Shown: positions 36,504 to 46,216 of the stretch, one piece after another
How the letters are laid out: each line of letters begins with the position of its first letter
How positions within the stretch are numbered: position 1 is the stretch's first letter
Assembly: GCF_014643255.1 (NCBI RefSeq)
Contig: NZ_BMJI01000008.1
Span: 1-64,000, forward strand
Length of the DNA: 64,000 nucleotides
Source: Tersicoccus solisilvae
GTDB taxonomy: Bacteria > Actinomycetota > Actinomycetes > Actinomycetales > Micrococcaceae
Reading direction: 5' to 3'
Made by a program: the position numbers and the translations under genes
Notes under the pieces: model-generated
What the model was told of the DNA's origin: nothing
The model's database searches: none
The model's input: the letters and a program-made list of their open reading frames with translations, nothing else

Positions 36504-39500
36504 GTGAGCACCGCCCTGTACCGCCGCTACCGTCCCGAGACGTTCGCCGACGTCATCGGGCAGGAACACGTCACCGAACCGCTGATGACGGCGCTGCGCA
36601 AGAACAGGGTCAACCACGCCTATCTCTTCTCCGGACCGCGCGGCTGCGGCAAGACGACGTCGGCGCGCATCCTCGCCCGCTGCCTCAACTGCGCGCAGGG
36701 CCCCACCGACACCCCGTGCGGCGTGTGCGACAGCTGCCGGGAGCTGGCCCGCGACGGGTCCGGCAGCCTCGACGTCATCGAGATCGACGCGGCGAGCCAC
36801 GGCGGCGTCGACGACGCGCGGGACCTGCGGGAGCGCGCCACGTTCGCCCCCGTCCGGGACCGCTACAAGGTCTTCATCATCGACGAGGCCCACATGGTCA
36901 CGTCGGCGGGTTTCAACGCGCTGCTGAAGATCGTCGAGGAGCCCCCGGAGCACATCCTCTTCATCTTCGCGACCACGGAGCCGGACAAGGTGATCGGCAC
37001 CATCCGGTCCCGCACGCACCACTACCCGTTCCACCTGGTGCCCCCGGAGCCGCTGCTCGCCTACCTCGAACGGCTGTGCGCCGAGGAGAACGTGCCCGTG
37101 GCCCCCGGCGTCCTCTCCCTGGTGATCCGTGCCGGCGGCGGCTCGGTCCGCGACACCCTCTCCGTGCTGGACCAGCTGATGGCCGGCGCGGGCGACGAGG
37201 GCCTGAGCTACGAGATGGCCATCGACCTGTTGGGCTACACGCACGCCTCGCTGCTCGACGACGTCGTCGACTCCCTCTCCGCCGGGGACGCGTCCACGGT
37301 GTTCGGCGCGGTGGACCGCGTCATCCAGACCGGGCACGACCCCCGCCGCTTCGTCGAGGACCTGCTCGAACGGTTCCGCGACCTCATCATCGTCGGCGCG
37401 ATGGAGGAATCCGCCCGGCACGTGCTGCGCGCCGTGCCCGAGGACGCGATCGCCCGGATGCAGCACCAGGCCCGCCAGCTGGGCCGCGCCGAACTCTCCC
37501 GCGCCGCCGACATCACCAACGCGGCGCTGACCGAGATGACGGGCGCCACGTCCCCCCGCCTGCACCTCGAGCTGCTGTGTGCCCGGCTGCTGCTGCCCGG
37601 CGCCGACGTCGGGGAGCGCGGCGTCGCCGCCCGGGTGGACCGGATCGAACGGCGGCTGAACTATGCGGCGCCGGACGCCGGACGCGGCCCCGCGTCGGCC
37701 ATCTCCGGAGCCGTCGAGGGCGGGACCGGCCACGTCGGCCTCACCCCGGCGGCCGGCGCTCCGGCGGCCGCCGCGACCGACGGTGCCCGCCCGGCCACGA
37801 CGGACGCGGATTCGCGACCCGATTCGCGTCAGGGCGGTGCTCGGGGTGACGGTGCTCGGGGCGACGGTGCTCGGGGCGACGCGCCTCGGGACGACCGTCC
37901 CGCCGAGCCCGCTGCCGCGCGACCCGCTCCCGCGCGGCCCGCGCCGGCCCGTCCGGCGCCCGCCCGGCCCGCCCCGGAGACGGCTGCCCCCACGCACGCG
38001 GAGGACCGTCGGGACGCCGCGGCCGCCGCCGACGAGGCGACCCCGGACGCCGCGGCCGCCGCCCCGGTGCAGAATGCCGAACAGGGGCTCGCGCGGCCGT
38101 CGGCCGAGGACGACGCGGCCGCCGAGAGCCCGGAGACCACCAAGAGCGCCGCCGAGGACAGCGAGTCCGCGGACCCTGCGGTGCCGGTCGACGACCGGGA
38201 CGTCCCCACCGACCACGATGAGTCCCCCGTCGCGGCCGCTCCCGTGGCGGCCGACGACCTGCCCGAGCCCCCGGCGTCCCGGCGTCCCGGCGGCAACGCC
38301 GCGGCGGACGACGAGGCCACCGATGCCGGATCGTCTCCGCAGCGCGGTGCGCCGGCCGAGTCGTCAGGGTCGGACGTGGACATGGTGCGGCGCGCGTGGC
38401 CCGAGGTGCTCGAGGCCCTGGGACGGGCCAAGAAGGTGGCCTGGATCCTCGTCAGCCAGAACGGCACCGTCCGAGCACTGCGGGACAACACCCTCTACCT
38501 CGAGTTCCCGACGCCGGGCATCGCGGACCAGTTCGGACGGCACGAGGACCACGTGCGCGAGGCCCTCGGTGCCGTCCTGGGGTTGCAGGTGCGTGTCGTC
38601 GCCGTGCACCCCGGCTCGGCACCGCCGTCCGGCGGCACCGCGACCGACGAGAACGTGGCCGGGGGCGGCCGCCCAAAAGCACCGACTGAGTCCGCCGGCC
38701 GCGTCCCGCGTCCGGCCGGTTCCTCCCGTCCTTCCCCGCAGGAGGCGGCCGCCCGGCCCACCGGGCCGACGAACCCGGACGACCAGACCAACCGGCGCGC
38801 GCCCCGGCCCGAATCGGCGCCGTCCGCCGATCGACCCGCCACCACCACCTCCTCGGCAGCCACCGCTCCGGCGGCCGCGAACCCCCGGGAACGGGTGTGG
38901 TCACCCTCCGGGCCCACGGCGGCACCCACCACGCCCGCCGGACCGCCACCCGCAGCACCGGGGCGTGACTCGTCCGCGGAACCGGCACGGCCGCGTGCCG
39001 CGGAGCAGCCCGCCCGTGCGGTCCCGGCCGGGGCACCGGAGCCGTCCGCCCCGACCGCTGTCTCCGCGGCTCCCTCGCCGTCCTCATCCCCGGCGTCGAG
39101 GGGATCCGCGCACGACGGCGCGGCCACGGCGCCGTGGGACGACGAGCCGCCGCTGCCGGACGAGCCCGATCCGGAGGAACCACCGTTCCCCGACGACGAG
39201 GACCCCGGACGCCGCCCCGGCGCCCCGGGACGGGGACCGTCGCCCGCGCCCGAGCGGCAGTACCGCACCCGCGAGCGCCCCGAGTCGTCGTCGCGAACGG
39301 CGCGACCCGCACCCACGAACGGCCAGGCCGCGGAGGGCGACCGACCCGCGCGGCCCGCCCCGGGAGCGGCACCCTCGGAGCCGCCCGTCCGCCCGGCCCG
39401 CGGGACCGACGGACCGTCCGCCGCGCCGCCCGCGCCGTCCGAGGCACCCGCGCGACCGGGCGCGCCGGCGACCGGGACACACGCCGCCAGTGACGCGCCA

Positions 39501-39653
39501 CCGTCCGCCCCGGCCGCCGTGCCCACGCCGATGGAGGACATCCCCAGCGAGGACGACCAGGTCCTCGAGGACTCGGGCCGGGCCGGTCGAGCCGCCGCGG
39601 AACGGATCCTCGGCGCCCAGCTGATCGACGAACGCGAGCTGTTGCGGGACTGA
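36504..39653 (+). CDS. dnaX: DNA polymerase III subunit gamma/tau
   Basis: The clamp-loader ATPase that ties the replisome together. Residues 1-370 are the conserved AAA+ part, with STALYRRYRPETFADVIGQ, Walker A FSGPRGCGKTTSARIL, zinc-binding Cys (CLNC...CGVCDSC), Walker B IIDEAHM and sensor ATTEPDK. Residues ~390-620 and ~710-1020 are A/P/D/E/R-rich and apparently disordered, flanking a short ordered tau-like domain (about 625-705, MVRRAWPEVLEALGRAKKVAW). At 1049 residues the protein is long for the family because of these tracts. GTG 36504 follows TAGGGT by 7 nt. It is followed by recR. Confidence 0.95.
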   Translation: MSTALYRRYRPETFADVIGQEHVTEPLMTALRKNRVNHAYLFSGPRGCGKTTSARILARCLNCAQGPTDTPCGVCDSCRELARDGSGSLDVIEIDAASHGGVDDARDLRERATFAPVRDRYKVFIIDEAHMVTSAGFNALLKIVEEPPEHILFIFATTEPDKVIGTIRSRTHHYPFHLVPPEPLLAYLERLCAEENVPVAPGVLSLVIRAGGGSVRDTLSVLDQLMAGAGDEGLSYEMAIDLLGYTHASLLDDVVDSLSAGDASTVFGAVDRVIQTGHDPRRFVEDLLERFRDLIIVGAMEESARHVLRAVPEDAIARMQHQARQLGRAELSRAADITNAALTEMTGATSPRLHLELLCARLLLPGADVGERGVAARVDRIERRLNYAAPDAGRGPASAISGAVEGGTGHVGLTPAAGAPAAAATDGARPATTDADSRPDSRQGGARGDGARGDGARGDAPRDDRPAEPAAARPAPARPAPARPAPARPAPETAAPTHAEDRRDAAAAADEATPDAAAAAPVQNAEQGLARPSAEDDAAAESPETTKSAAEDSESADPAVPVDDRDVPTDHDESPVAAAPVAADDLPEPPASRRPGGNAAADDEATDAGSSPQRGAPAESSGSDVDMVRRAWPEVLEALGRAKKVAWILVSQNGTVRALRDNTLYLEFPTPGIADQFGRHEDHVREALGAVLGLQVRVVAVHPGSAPPSGGTATDENVAGGGRPKAPTESAGRVPRPAGSSRPSPQEAAARPTGPTNPDDQTNRRAPRPESAPSADRPATTTSSAATAPAAANPRERVWSPSGPTAAPTTPAGPPPAAPGRDSSAEPARPRAAEQPARAVPAGAPEPSAPTAVSAAPSPSSSPASRGSAHDGAATAPWDDEPPLPDEPDPEEPPFPDDEDPGRRPGAPGRGPSPAPERQYRTRERPESSSRTARPAPTNGQAAEGDRPARPAPGAAPSEPPVRPARGTDGPSAAPPAPSEAPARPGAPATGTHAASDAPPSAPAAVPTPMEDIPSEDDQVLEDSGRAGRAAAERILGAQLIDERELLRD
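37836..37895 (+). repeat. 15-bp tandem repeat in dnaX
   Basis: Three near-perfect copies of GGTGCTCGGGGYGAC (37836-37880) and a degraded fourth encode GARGD repeats in the disordered part of tau. An ARPAP repeat follows at about 37920-37980. Such arrays can vary in copy number. Confidence 0.75.
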
Positions 39654-39657
39654 CGTG

Positions 39658-39685
39658 TCGACGACGGACCCGACCCCGTCGTCGA
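39658..39685 (+). terminator. Hairpin after dnaX
   Basis: TCGACGACGG, an 8-nt loop and CCGTCGTCGA form a perfect 10-bp stem 4 nt after the dnaX stop. There is no T-tract. recR has its own promoter-like box downstream. Confidence 0.4.
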
Positions 39686-39749
39686 TCCGTGCCGACCCGC
39701 TCCCGGCCGATGCGGCCGATTCCCCGACCCCGAAGGATAAGGTGACCCC

Positions 39750-40343
39750 GTGTACGAAGGAGCCGTCCAGGAACTGATCGACGAGCTCGGTCGCCTTCCC
39801 GGCATCGGCCCCAAGTCGGCCCAGCGCATCGCCTTCCACATCCTCGAGGCGGACACCGCGGACATGCGCCGCCTCGCCACCGCCATCACCGACGTCAAGG
39901 ATCGCGTCAAGTTCTGCTCGATCTGCGGCAACGTCTCCGAGTCGGACACCTGCTCGATCTGTCGTGACCCCCGCCGCGACCCCAGCGCCCTCTGCGTCGT
40001 CGAGGAGTCCAAGGACGTGATGGCGATCGAGCGCACCCGTGCCTTCCGCGGCCGCTACCACGTGCTCGGCGGCGCCATCAACCCGATCGGTGGCGTGGGC
40101 CCCGAACAGTTGCGGATCCGCGAACTGCTCAACCGGCTCTCCGACGACGCCATCACCGAGGTCATCATCGCGACCGACCCCAACCTCGAGGGCGAGGCCA
40201 CCGCCACCTACCTCGGCCGGATGCTCGGCACCCTCGGCATCCGCATCACCCGGCTCGCCTCCGGGCTGCCGGTCGGCGGCGACCTCGAGTACGCCGACGA
40301 GGTGACCCTCGGTCGGGCCTTCGAGGGCCGCCGCAACCTCTGA
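39750..40343 (+). CDS. recR: Recombination mediator RecR
   Basis: Loads RecA with RecO and RecF at gaps. The 197-residue protein has the N-terminal HhH ([15 protein letters not shown]), the four-Cys zinc finger ([17 protein letters not shown]) and a Toprim domain ([13 protein letters not shown]...[13 protein letters not shown]). GTG 39750 sits 6 nt after TAAGGT, so it can be transcribed independently of dnaX as a leaderless mRNA. The dnaX-recR-lysC order is common in Actinobacteria. Confidence 0.96.
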   Translation: MYEGAVQELIDELGRLPGIGPKSAQRIAFHILEADTADMRRLATAITDVKDRVKFCSICGNVSESDTCSICRDPRRDPSALCVVEESKDVMAIERTRAFRGRYHVLGGAINPIGGVGPEQLRIRELLNRLSDDAITEVIIATDPNLEGEATATYLGRMLGTLGIRITRLASGLPVGGDLEYADEVTLGRAFEGRRNL

Positions 40344-40487
40344 CCATCCGTTCGCACGCCGCCCCGGCGGCCACACTCCGGACACAGATGAACCCCGCTC
40401 GGGGTGCGGACTACACTTTCGGTGGCGTCCGCGCGCCTGCGCGCGTGCCCCGTCCCGCGTCCGTGAACCGGCAGGAGTGCAGCACCC

Positions 40488-41771
40488 GTGAGCCTGATCG
40501 TCCAGAAGTACGGCGGTTCGTCCGTCGGCGACGCCGAGGGCGTCAAGCGCGTCGCGCGCCGGGTCGTGGACACCCAGCGCGCCGGGCACGACGTCGTCGT
40601 CGTGGTCTCCGCGATGGGCGACACCACGGACGAGCTGCTGGACCTGGCCGGTCAGATCACCACCGCTCCGCCCGCCCGCGAGATGGACATGCTGCTCACC
40701 GCCGGCGAGCGGATCTCCATGGCCCTGCTGGCCATGGCCGTCACGGACCTCGGTGCGAAGGCGCAGTCGTTCACCGGCAGCCAGGCGGGACTGATCACCG
40801 ACAGCCTGCACGGCCGCGCCCGCCTCGTCGAGGTGGACCCGCACCGGATCCGCACGTCCGTGGACAAGGGCAACATCGCGATCGTCGCCGGCTTCCAGGG
40901 CATGAGCCGGACCACCAACGACATCACCACGCTGGGCCGCGGCGGCTCGGACACCACCGCGGTGGCGCTGGCCGCCGCGCTGCACGCCGACGTGTGCGAG
41001 ATCTATACCGACGTCGACGGCATCTACACCGCCGACCCCCGCATCGTGCCCAACGCGCAGAAGATCGCCCGGATCAGCAGCGAGGAGATGCTCGAGATGG
41101 CGGCGTCCGGGGCGAAGGTGCTGCACCTGCGGTCCGTCGAGTACGCCCGCCGCTTCGGCCTCACGCTGCACGTCCGCTCCTCGTTCAGCCACCACGAGGG
41201 CACCTGGGTCATCCCCGACCCCGCCACGGCGCACGACATCAGTGAAGGAATCACCTTGGAACAGCCCATCATCTCCGGCGTCGCCCACGACCGGTCCGAA
41301 GCCAAGCTGACCGTCGTCGGCGTCCCGGACGTGCCGGGCAAGGCCGCCCGCATCTTCGAGGTGATCGCCGCCGCGGCCGTCAACATCGACATGATCGTCC
41401 AGAACGTCTCCACCACCCGCGGCCGCACCGACATCTCCTTCACCCTCGGGATGAGCCAGGGCACGACGGCGGTCGAGGCGCTCGAGGCGGCGCAGGAGGA
41501 GATCGGGTTCGAGTCGCTCTCCTATGACGACTCCATCGGCAAGCTGTCGCTGATCGGCGCCGCCATGCGCTCCAACCCCGGCGTCTCCAGCCAGTTCTTC
41601 TCCGCGCTCTCGCAGGCGGGCATCAACATCGGGATGATCTCCACCTCCGAGATCCGCATCTCCGTCACCACCCGCGCCGACTCGCTCGACGACGCCGTCC
41701 GCGCCGTGCACCAGGCGTTCGGCCTGGACAGCGAGACGGAAGCGACCGTGTACGGCGGCACCGGCCGCTGA
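40488..41771 (+). CDS. lysC: Aspartokinase (alpha, probably with in-frame beta)
   Basis: Phosphorylates aspartate, the first step to Lys, Thr and Met. The 427-residue protein has the kinase motif [14 protein letters not shown], the Asp-binding [20 protein letters not shown] and two C-terminal ACT domains for feedback control. Inside the gene, TTG 41256-41258 is preceded by AAGGAA (41245-41250). It would start a ~171-residue ACT-only beta subunit beginning with MEQPIISGV, matching the known alpha2beta2 layout of Corynebacterium LysC. GTG 40488 follows GGCAGGAG. An upstream TACACT suggests its own promoter. Confidence 0.95.
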   Translation: MSLIVQKYGGSSVGDAEGVKRVARRVVDTQRAGHDVVVVVSAMGDTTDELLDLAGQITTAPPAREMDMLLTAGERISMALLAMAVTDLGAKAQSFTGSQAGLITDSLHGRARLVEVDPHRIRTSVDKGNIAIVAGFQGMSRTTNDITTLGRGGSDTTAVALAAALHADVCEIYTDVDGIYTADPRIVPNAQKIARISSEEMLEMAASGAKVLHLRSVEYARRFGLTLHVRSSFSHHEGTWVIPDPATAHDISEGITLEQPIISGVAHDRSEAKLTVVGVPDVPGKAARIFEVIAAAAVNIDMIVQNVSTTRGRTDISFTLGMSQGTTAVEALEAAQEEIGFESLSYDDSIGKLSLIGAAMRSNPGVSSQFFSALSQAGINIGMISTSEIRISVTTRADSLDDAVRAVHQAFGLDSETEATVYGGTGR

Positions 41772-41799
41772 GGCGGGTCGGCATCGCGATCGCGCGCTC

Positions 41800-42735
41800 A
41801 TGACGGCGGCAGCTCCCGAGCACGTCGGGCTCGTCCTGGTGCCCGACGCCATGGCGGACGACCGCGCCGCGCGGCACCGTGAGCACGCCGCACGGTACAC
41901 GGAGCCGCACCGTGCCCGCCGCTCGGCCGGGATCAAGCACCCGGTGGCGGACTTCCTCTTCACGTACTACGCGCTCAGCCCGGGCAAGCTGGAACGCTGG
42001 CACCCCGGCGCCGGCGCCGTGCTGACCGGTGCCGCGGCGGTGGAGCGCGCCGCCTGGAAGGACCACCGGTCGCTCGACGCCGCGGAGCGGGACGCGCTGG
42101 GGCTCTCCGCCGACGAACCGGCGGTGACCGCCGACGTGGCGGGCTTCCTGGACCGGCGCTCGGCGACCGTCGCCTTCGTGCGCCGACTGCTCGGCGCGAC
42201 GGCGTCACGGCCCGGCCAGTTCGGGTGCTTCGGCCTGCACGAGTGGGCCATGGTGTATCGGCAGGACCCCGACGAGCGGCGGCACGAGGAGCTGCCGCTG
42301 CGGCTGAGCGGCGAGCAGACCGACGCCGTCGTCGAGGCCCACCGGATCCGTTGCTCGCACATCGACGCGTTCCGCTTCTTCACGCCCGAGGCGACCGGCC
42401 GCAATGAACTGCGGCCCACGCGCCGGACGCAGCCCGACCTGGAGCAACCCGGCTGCCTGCACGCGACGATGGATCTCTACAAGTGGGCGTTCACGCTGCT
42501 GCCACTGGTGTCGAGCGACCTGGTCCTCGCCGCGCTCGATCTGGCGGCGGACGTGCGGGAGGTCGACATGCGCGCCTCCCCGTACGACCTCAGCGGGCAC
42601 GACCTGACACCGATCCGGATCGAGACCCCCGCCGGCAAGGCGGAGTACGTGGCCGCCCAGCGCGGCTTCGCCGACCGGGGCGCCGTCCTGCGCCGCCGGC
42701 TGCTCGCCGTGCTCGATCGCGTAACCGCGGCCTGA
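41800..42735 (+). CDS. Conserved actinobacterial protein, often labelled 3-methyladenine glycosylase
   Basis: A 311-residue protein with no recognisable helix-hairpin-helix or AAG-type glycosylase motif. Conserved-looking blocks are HPVADFLFTYYALSPGKLERWHPG, FGCFGLHEWAMVYRQ, RCSHIDAFRFF and LEQPGCLHATMDLYKWAF, with many His, Cys and Trp residues. These could indicate a metal or other cofactor site. Homologues are frequently annotated as 3-methyladenine DNA glycosylase, but nothing in the sequence supports that activity. It lies 28 nt after lysC on the same strand and may be co-transcribed. Confidence 0.7.
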   Translation: MTAAAPEHVGLVLVPDAMADDRAARHREHAARYTEPHRARRSAGIKHPVADFLFTYYALSPGKLERWHPGAGAVLTGAAAVERAAWKDHRSLDAAERDALGLSADEPAVTADVAGFLDRRSATVAFVRRLLGATASRPGQFGCFGLHEWAMVYRQDPDERRHEELPLRLSGEQTDAVVEAHRIRCSHIDAFRFFTPEATGRNELRPTRRTQPDLEQPGCLHATMDLYKWAFTLLPLVSSDLVLAALDLAADVREVDMRASPYDLSGHDLTPIRIETPAGKAEYVAAQRGFADRGAVLRRRLLAVLDRVTAA

Positions 42736-42851
42736 GGCGACGGCGGACGCACGCCGAGTGTGCGGACGATGTCGTCATCGCGGCCGGATGGCTGCGCCGT
42801 CCGGCCACTCGGCGAGCCGGACCCCAGCCGGGCCGCTTCAGCCGGTTGGAC

Positions 42852-43070
42852 TCAGGCGGGACGGTCGGTGGCCGACGGCGTCGCCGGATCCGGGCGGCGC
42901 AGCGGGTGGTCGCCGTGCCGCTGCTGCGCCTCCCGCAGGGCGTCCTGCACCCGCCGTCGACGGTCCTCCTCACGCTGACGGCGAGCCTGCGAGAACAGGA
43001 TCCCGCCCAGCCCGACGACGACCGCCCCGGCCATGATGAACGGCAGCGCTGACTTCGATTCCTCACCCAT
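42852..43070 (-). CDS. Small single-TM membrane protein
   Basis: A 72-residue protein with one TM helix (about residues 9-27, LPFIMAGAVVVGLGGILF) followed by a very basic/acidic helix (RRQREEDRRRRVQDALREAQ) facing the cytoplasm. TAGGCT lies 6 nt before the ATG at 43070, the same leaderless pattern as neighbouring genes, which supports this short gene as real. Function unknown. Confidence 0.7.
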   Translation of the reverse strand: MGEESKSALPFIMAGAVVVGLGGILFSQARRQREEDRRRRVQDALREAQQRHGDHPLRRPDPATPSATDRPA

Positions 43071-43151
43071 GCGTTCAGCCTAATGGCGCACGAGTGCCGC
43101 ACTCCCGGCAGGATGGAGGCGAGACCGACGCGACCACCGGCGAAAGGCACC

Positions 43152-44771
43152 ATGAGCGCGCTCCTCTACACCGCGGCGACCATCCACACCCTGACCGGCC
43201 CGGTCGACGGCACCGGCGACGCCCCGCCCGTGCGCGGCGTCCTGGTCGACGACGAGCGGGTGGTCGCCACCGGGGATCCGACGGCGCTGGCCGCGCACGC
43301 CCCGGCCGGCACCCGGACGGTGGACCTGGGCGACGCCGTCGTCGTCCCCGGCCTGACCGACGCCCACGTGCACCTGACCCACCTGGCGGACGAGCTCGCC
43401 GGCGTCGACCTGCGCTCGGCCACCTCGGAGGCGGCGTGCGTGCGCCGGATCGCCGACCACGTGGCCACCCTGCCGGCCGGCGACTGGGTGTTCGGCGGAT
43501 TCTGGAACATCAACCGCTGGGAGCGCACCGACCTGCCCCACCGGCGCAGCCTCGATGCCGTCACCGGTGGCCGTCCCGTCGCCGTCGTCAGCTCCGACGC
43601 CCACACCATCTGGGCCAACAGCGCGGCCCTGGCCGCCCTCGGCGTCACTCGTCACACCCCTGACCCGGAGGGCGGGGAGATCGTCCGGGACGCGGACGGC
43701 GAACCCACCGGCGTGCTGCGCGAGTCCGCCGTGTTCCCCGTGCGGGCGCTGCAGGACGGTCCGGCGGGCGGGGATCCGGTCGCCCGGCTCGCGCGCGTGC
43801 AGCGGCACCTGCTGGCGCAGGGGCTGACCGGCGTGCACGACGTCGACGGGATGACGGTGCTCACCTCCGCGCAACGACTGCGCGAGCGCGGGGAGCTGGA
43901 CCTGCGGCTGGTCAAGCTGCTGCCGGTGGCCGCGCTGGACGAGCACATCGCCACCGGCCGGCGCACCGGTGACGGTGACGCGTGGATCCGGATCGGCCCC
44001 GTGAAGATCTTCGCCGACGGCGCCCTGGGCTCGCACACCTGCCTGATGAGCCACCCGTTCCCCACCGACGATCCGCGCGTCGCCGTCGAGGCGGCCGCCG
44101 CGCACGGGGTGGAGGTCACGGGCCCGGCGGCCCTGGACGGCCTGCTGGCCCGGCTGGTCGAGCACGGCCTGGCCGCCGCCGTGCACGCGATCGGCGACCT
44201 CGCCAACACCCACGTGCTCGATGCGCTCGACCGCGTCGCGGCCGCCACCCGGGCCCACGGGCTGCGGCACCGCATCGAGCACGCCCAGTTCGTCCGCCGG
44301 GAGGACCTGCCCCGGCTGGCCCGGCTCGGCGTCATCGCCTCGATGCAGCCGCAGCACTACGTCGCGGACCTGGGACTGCGCCACCTCGTGCCGGACCCCG
44401 ACATCGCCGCGTACGCCTGGCGGTCGGTGCTCGACGCGGGCGCGATCCTCGCGTTCGGCTCCGACGCGCCGGTCGAACCGCCGCGCCCCCTGCACGGCAT
44501 CGCCGCCGCCGTCACCCGCTGGGGGACGGACGGGACGCCCGGCTCCTGGCAACCGGACGAGCGGCTCACCGCCCGGCAGGCCCTCGCGGCCTACACGACG
44601 GGGGCCGCGGCCGCTTCGGGGGAGAGCGCGGTCAAGGGCACCCTGGCGCCCAGCATGACCGCCGACCTGACCGTGCTCGACGTCGACCCGCTGACCGCCC
44701 ACCCCGAGGCGATCCGCGACGCCACCGTGCTGGCCACGGTGGTCGGAGGGCGGATTCGGTACGAGGCCTGA
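43152..44771 (+). CDS. Amidohydrolase family protein (YtcJ-like)
   Basis: A 539-residue metal-dependent hydrolase. The first metal motif is PGLTDAHVHLTHL, later metal/catalytic residues lie in VKIFADGALGS, VHAIGD, RIEHAQF and AFGSDAPVEPP, and the C-terminal beta-sandwich includes GTLAPSMTADLTVLDVDP. Length and motif order match YtcJ-type amidohydrolases (formamide/amide hydrolases). The substrate is unknown. The ATG at 43152 follows GAAAGG. It may be monocistronic. Confidence 0.9.
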   Translation: MSALLYTAATIHTLTGPVDGTGDAPPVRGVLVDDERVVATGDPTALAAHAPAGTRTVDLGDAVVVPGLTDAHVHLTHLADELAGVDLRSATSEAACVRRIADHVATLPAGDWVFGGFWNINRWERTDLPHRRSLDAVTGGRPVAVVSSDAHTIWANSAALAALGVTRHTPDPEGGEIVRDADGEPTGVLRESAVFPVRALQDGPAGGDPVARLARVQRHLLAQGLTGVHDVDGMTVLTSAQRLRERGELDLRLVKLLPVAALDEHIATGRRTGDGDAWIRIGPVKIFADGALGSHTCLMSHPFPTDDPRVAVEAAAAHGVEVTGPAALDGLLARLVEHGLAAAVHAIGDLANTHVLDALDRVAAATRAHGLRHRIEHAQFVRREDLPRLARLGVIASMQPQHYVADLGLRHLVPDPDIAAYAWRSVLDAGAILAFGSDAPVEPPRPLHGIAAAVTRWGTDGTPGSWQPDERLTARQALAAYTTGAAAASGESAVKGTLAPSMTADLTVLDVDPLTAHPEAIRDATVLATVVGGRIRYEA

Positions 44772-44791
44772 GGCCGGCATGCCGCCGGGGG

Positions 44792-45364
44792 TCAGCGCAG
44801 CAGTGCGGCGACGGTCGCGTCGAGCCGGACGCGGACGTCGGCCTCGGGTTCCGGCCGGTAGAGCAGCTGCATAGCGAGCCCCTGCGCGAGTGCGAGCACC
44901 GCCCAGGCGGTGGTCACGGGATCCACGTGCGCGGGGACCTCGCCCTCAGCGCGGGCGCGGGTGACGAGCGAGGCGAGGAGGCCGCGCACCTCGGCGTCGC
45001 TGTCGGCGATCGCCGCGGCGATGGCCGGATCGGTCAGGGCCTGCTGGGCGAAGGCATCCCCCTGGCGTTGCGTGGCCCGCCGTCGCGCATCCAGCGGGAG
45101 GATCCCGAGCAGCAGCGCCACCAGCCACGCGCGCAGCGTCGGCCGTCCCGGTTCGCCCGGCGGCAGCGGTGCCGCCTCCTGGCGGAGCCGCGCGAATCCC
45201 GCCGCGAGCATGAGGTCCTTCGACGCGAAGGCCTTCTGCACCGAGCCGAGCGAGCACGCCGCCTCCGCCGCGACGGCGCGGAACGAGAGGGCCGCCATCC
45301 CGTCGCGGGCGATGATCCGCAGTGCTGCGTCCGCCAGTTCACTCTGGCGTCGGGTCAGATCCAC
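44792..45364 (-). CDS. TetR family transcriptional regulator
   Basis: A 190-residue repressor-type protein. The N-terminal helix-turn-helix is ALRIIARDGMAALSFRAVAAEAACSLGSVQKAF, read across residues ~13-45. The C-terminal ligand-binding domain is variable, with a TetR_C-like 'TTAWAVLALAQGLAMQLLY'. GTG 45364 is the best start. It lies 62 nt downstream of the CPBP protease gene in the same direction. Paired GGAATAC inverted repeats upstream of that gene are the probable operator, so the regulator likely controls the protease and itself. Confidence 0.87.
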   Translation of the reverse strand: MDLTRRQSELADAALRIIARDGMAALSFRAVAAEAACSLGSVQKAFASKDLMLAAGFARLRQEAAPLPPGEPGRPTLRAWLVALLLGILPLDARRRATQRQGDAFAQQALTDPAIAAAIADSDAEVRGLLASLVTRARAEGEVPAHVDPVTTAWAVLALAQGLAMQLLYRPEPEADVRVRLDATVAALLR

Positions 45365-45426
45365 GTCGATCAGGATGCCACGCGGGCCGGTGACCGCTGT
45401 GCTCGAGCCGACCGTCGCGCTCGGAC

Positions 45427-46203
45427 TCACCGTCGCGCTCGGCTCGCGCGGCGCCACAGCAGCACCGCGTAGGCCAGCATCACCGCGCAGGCGAGCGCGA
45501 TCCCGGTGAGCGCGGTCGCGGTGGTGGCGTTCCCCCCGAGGAAGTTGGCGAAGTCCCAGGCTGCGTGCCAGACGACGGCGGGCCACAGGCTCCCCGTCAC
45601 CAGGGTCAGCTCCGCGGCGACGACGCCGAACAGGACGGCGAAGACCACCTGGAGGACCGATTCGGCCGCGCCCGCACCGCCGGCGAGATTCGCCAGGTGC
45701 AGCACGCCGAAGACGAGGGAGCTGCCGATCACGGCCACGCGCACGCCGGAGGGACGCAGGACGGCGAGGATGATCCCCCGGAACCAGACCTCCTCGTTCA
45801 CCGCGACCATGAGGACCAGCACCGCGTACGCGGCGAGCACGCCGGCGCGCACGTGGATCCCCTGCGTCGCGACCGCGATCACCACCGTGAGCAGCAGCGG
45901 CAGGAACCACCAGACGGCCCGCACCCGACGCGGGACGCCGAAGCGGACCGGTGTGAGACCGAACGGCGCGACGGCCAGGACCACGACGCCGATGGCGGCC
46001 GAGACCGCCGCTCCGGCCCCGATCACGAGGGCGGCGGACGCCTCGTCCAGGCCCAGGATCTGCGCCGCGGCGGACGCGACGGCCGTGCAGAGCACCGGGA
46101 CCAGGGCGAGGGCGACGGCGAGGAGGCCCGCCATGACGGTGCGGGGGCGGCGGTGCTCCGGTGAGCGGCGGCCGTCCGCCCGCTCGATCATCTGGGACAT
46201 CAT
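45427..46203 (-). CDS. CPBP family intramembrane metalloprotease
   Basis: A 258-residue membrane protein with about 8 helices. The Abi/CAAX-protease motifs are present: EExxxR in NEEVWFRGII, FxxxH in VFGVLHLAN and HxxxN/D in WHAAWDFANFLGG. Such proteases act in the membrane plane, often for bacteriocin self-immunity or protein maturation; the target here is unknown. ATG 46203 is followed by a second ATG at 46200 with better Shine-Dalgarno spacing (GAGAGG). It is the first gene of an operon with the TetR regulator. Confidence 0.88.
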   Translation of the reverse strand: MMSQMIERADGRRSPEHRRPRTVMAGLLAVALALVPVLCTAVASAAAQILGLDEASAALVIGAGAAVSAAIGVVVLAVAPFGLTPVRFGVPRRVRAVWWFLPLLLTVVIAVATQGIHVRAGVLAAYAVLVLMVAVNEEVWFRGIILAVLRPSGVRVAVIGSSLVFGVLHLANLAGGAGAAESVLQVVFAVLFGVVAAELTLVTGSLWPAVVWHAAWDFANFLGGNATTATALTGIALACAVMLAYAVLLWRRASRARR

Positions 46204-46216
46204 GTCCTCTCTGCGT

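Noticed and set aside
36498-38216. Long minus-strand frames opposite dnaX, and those at 39084-41963 and 47255-49831 opposite lysC and purL
   Set aside because: Antisense artefacts of codon bias; the genes on the plus strand have full domain support.
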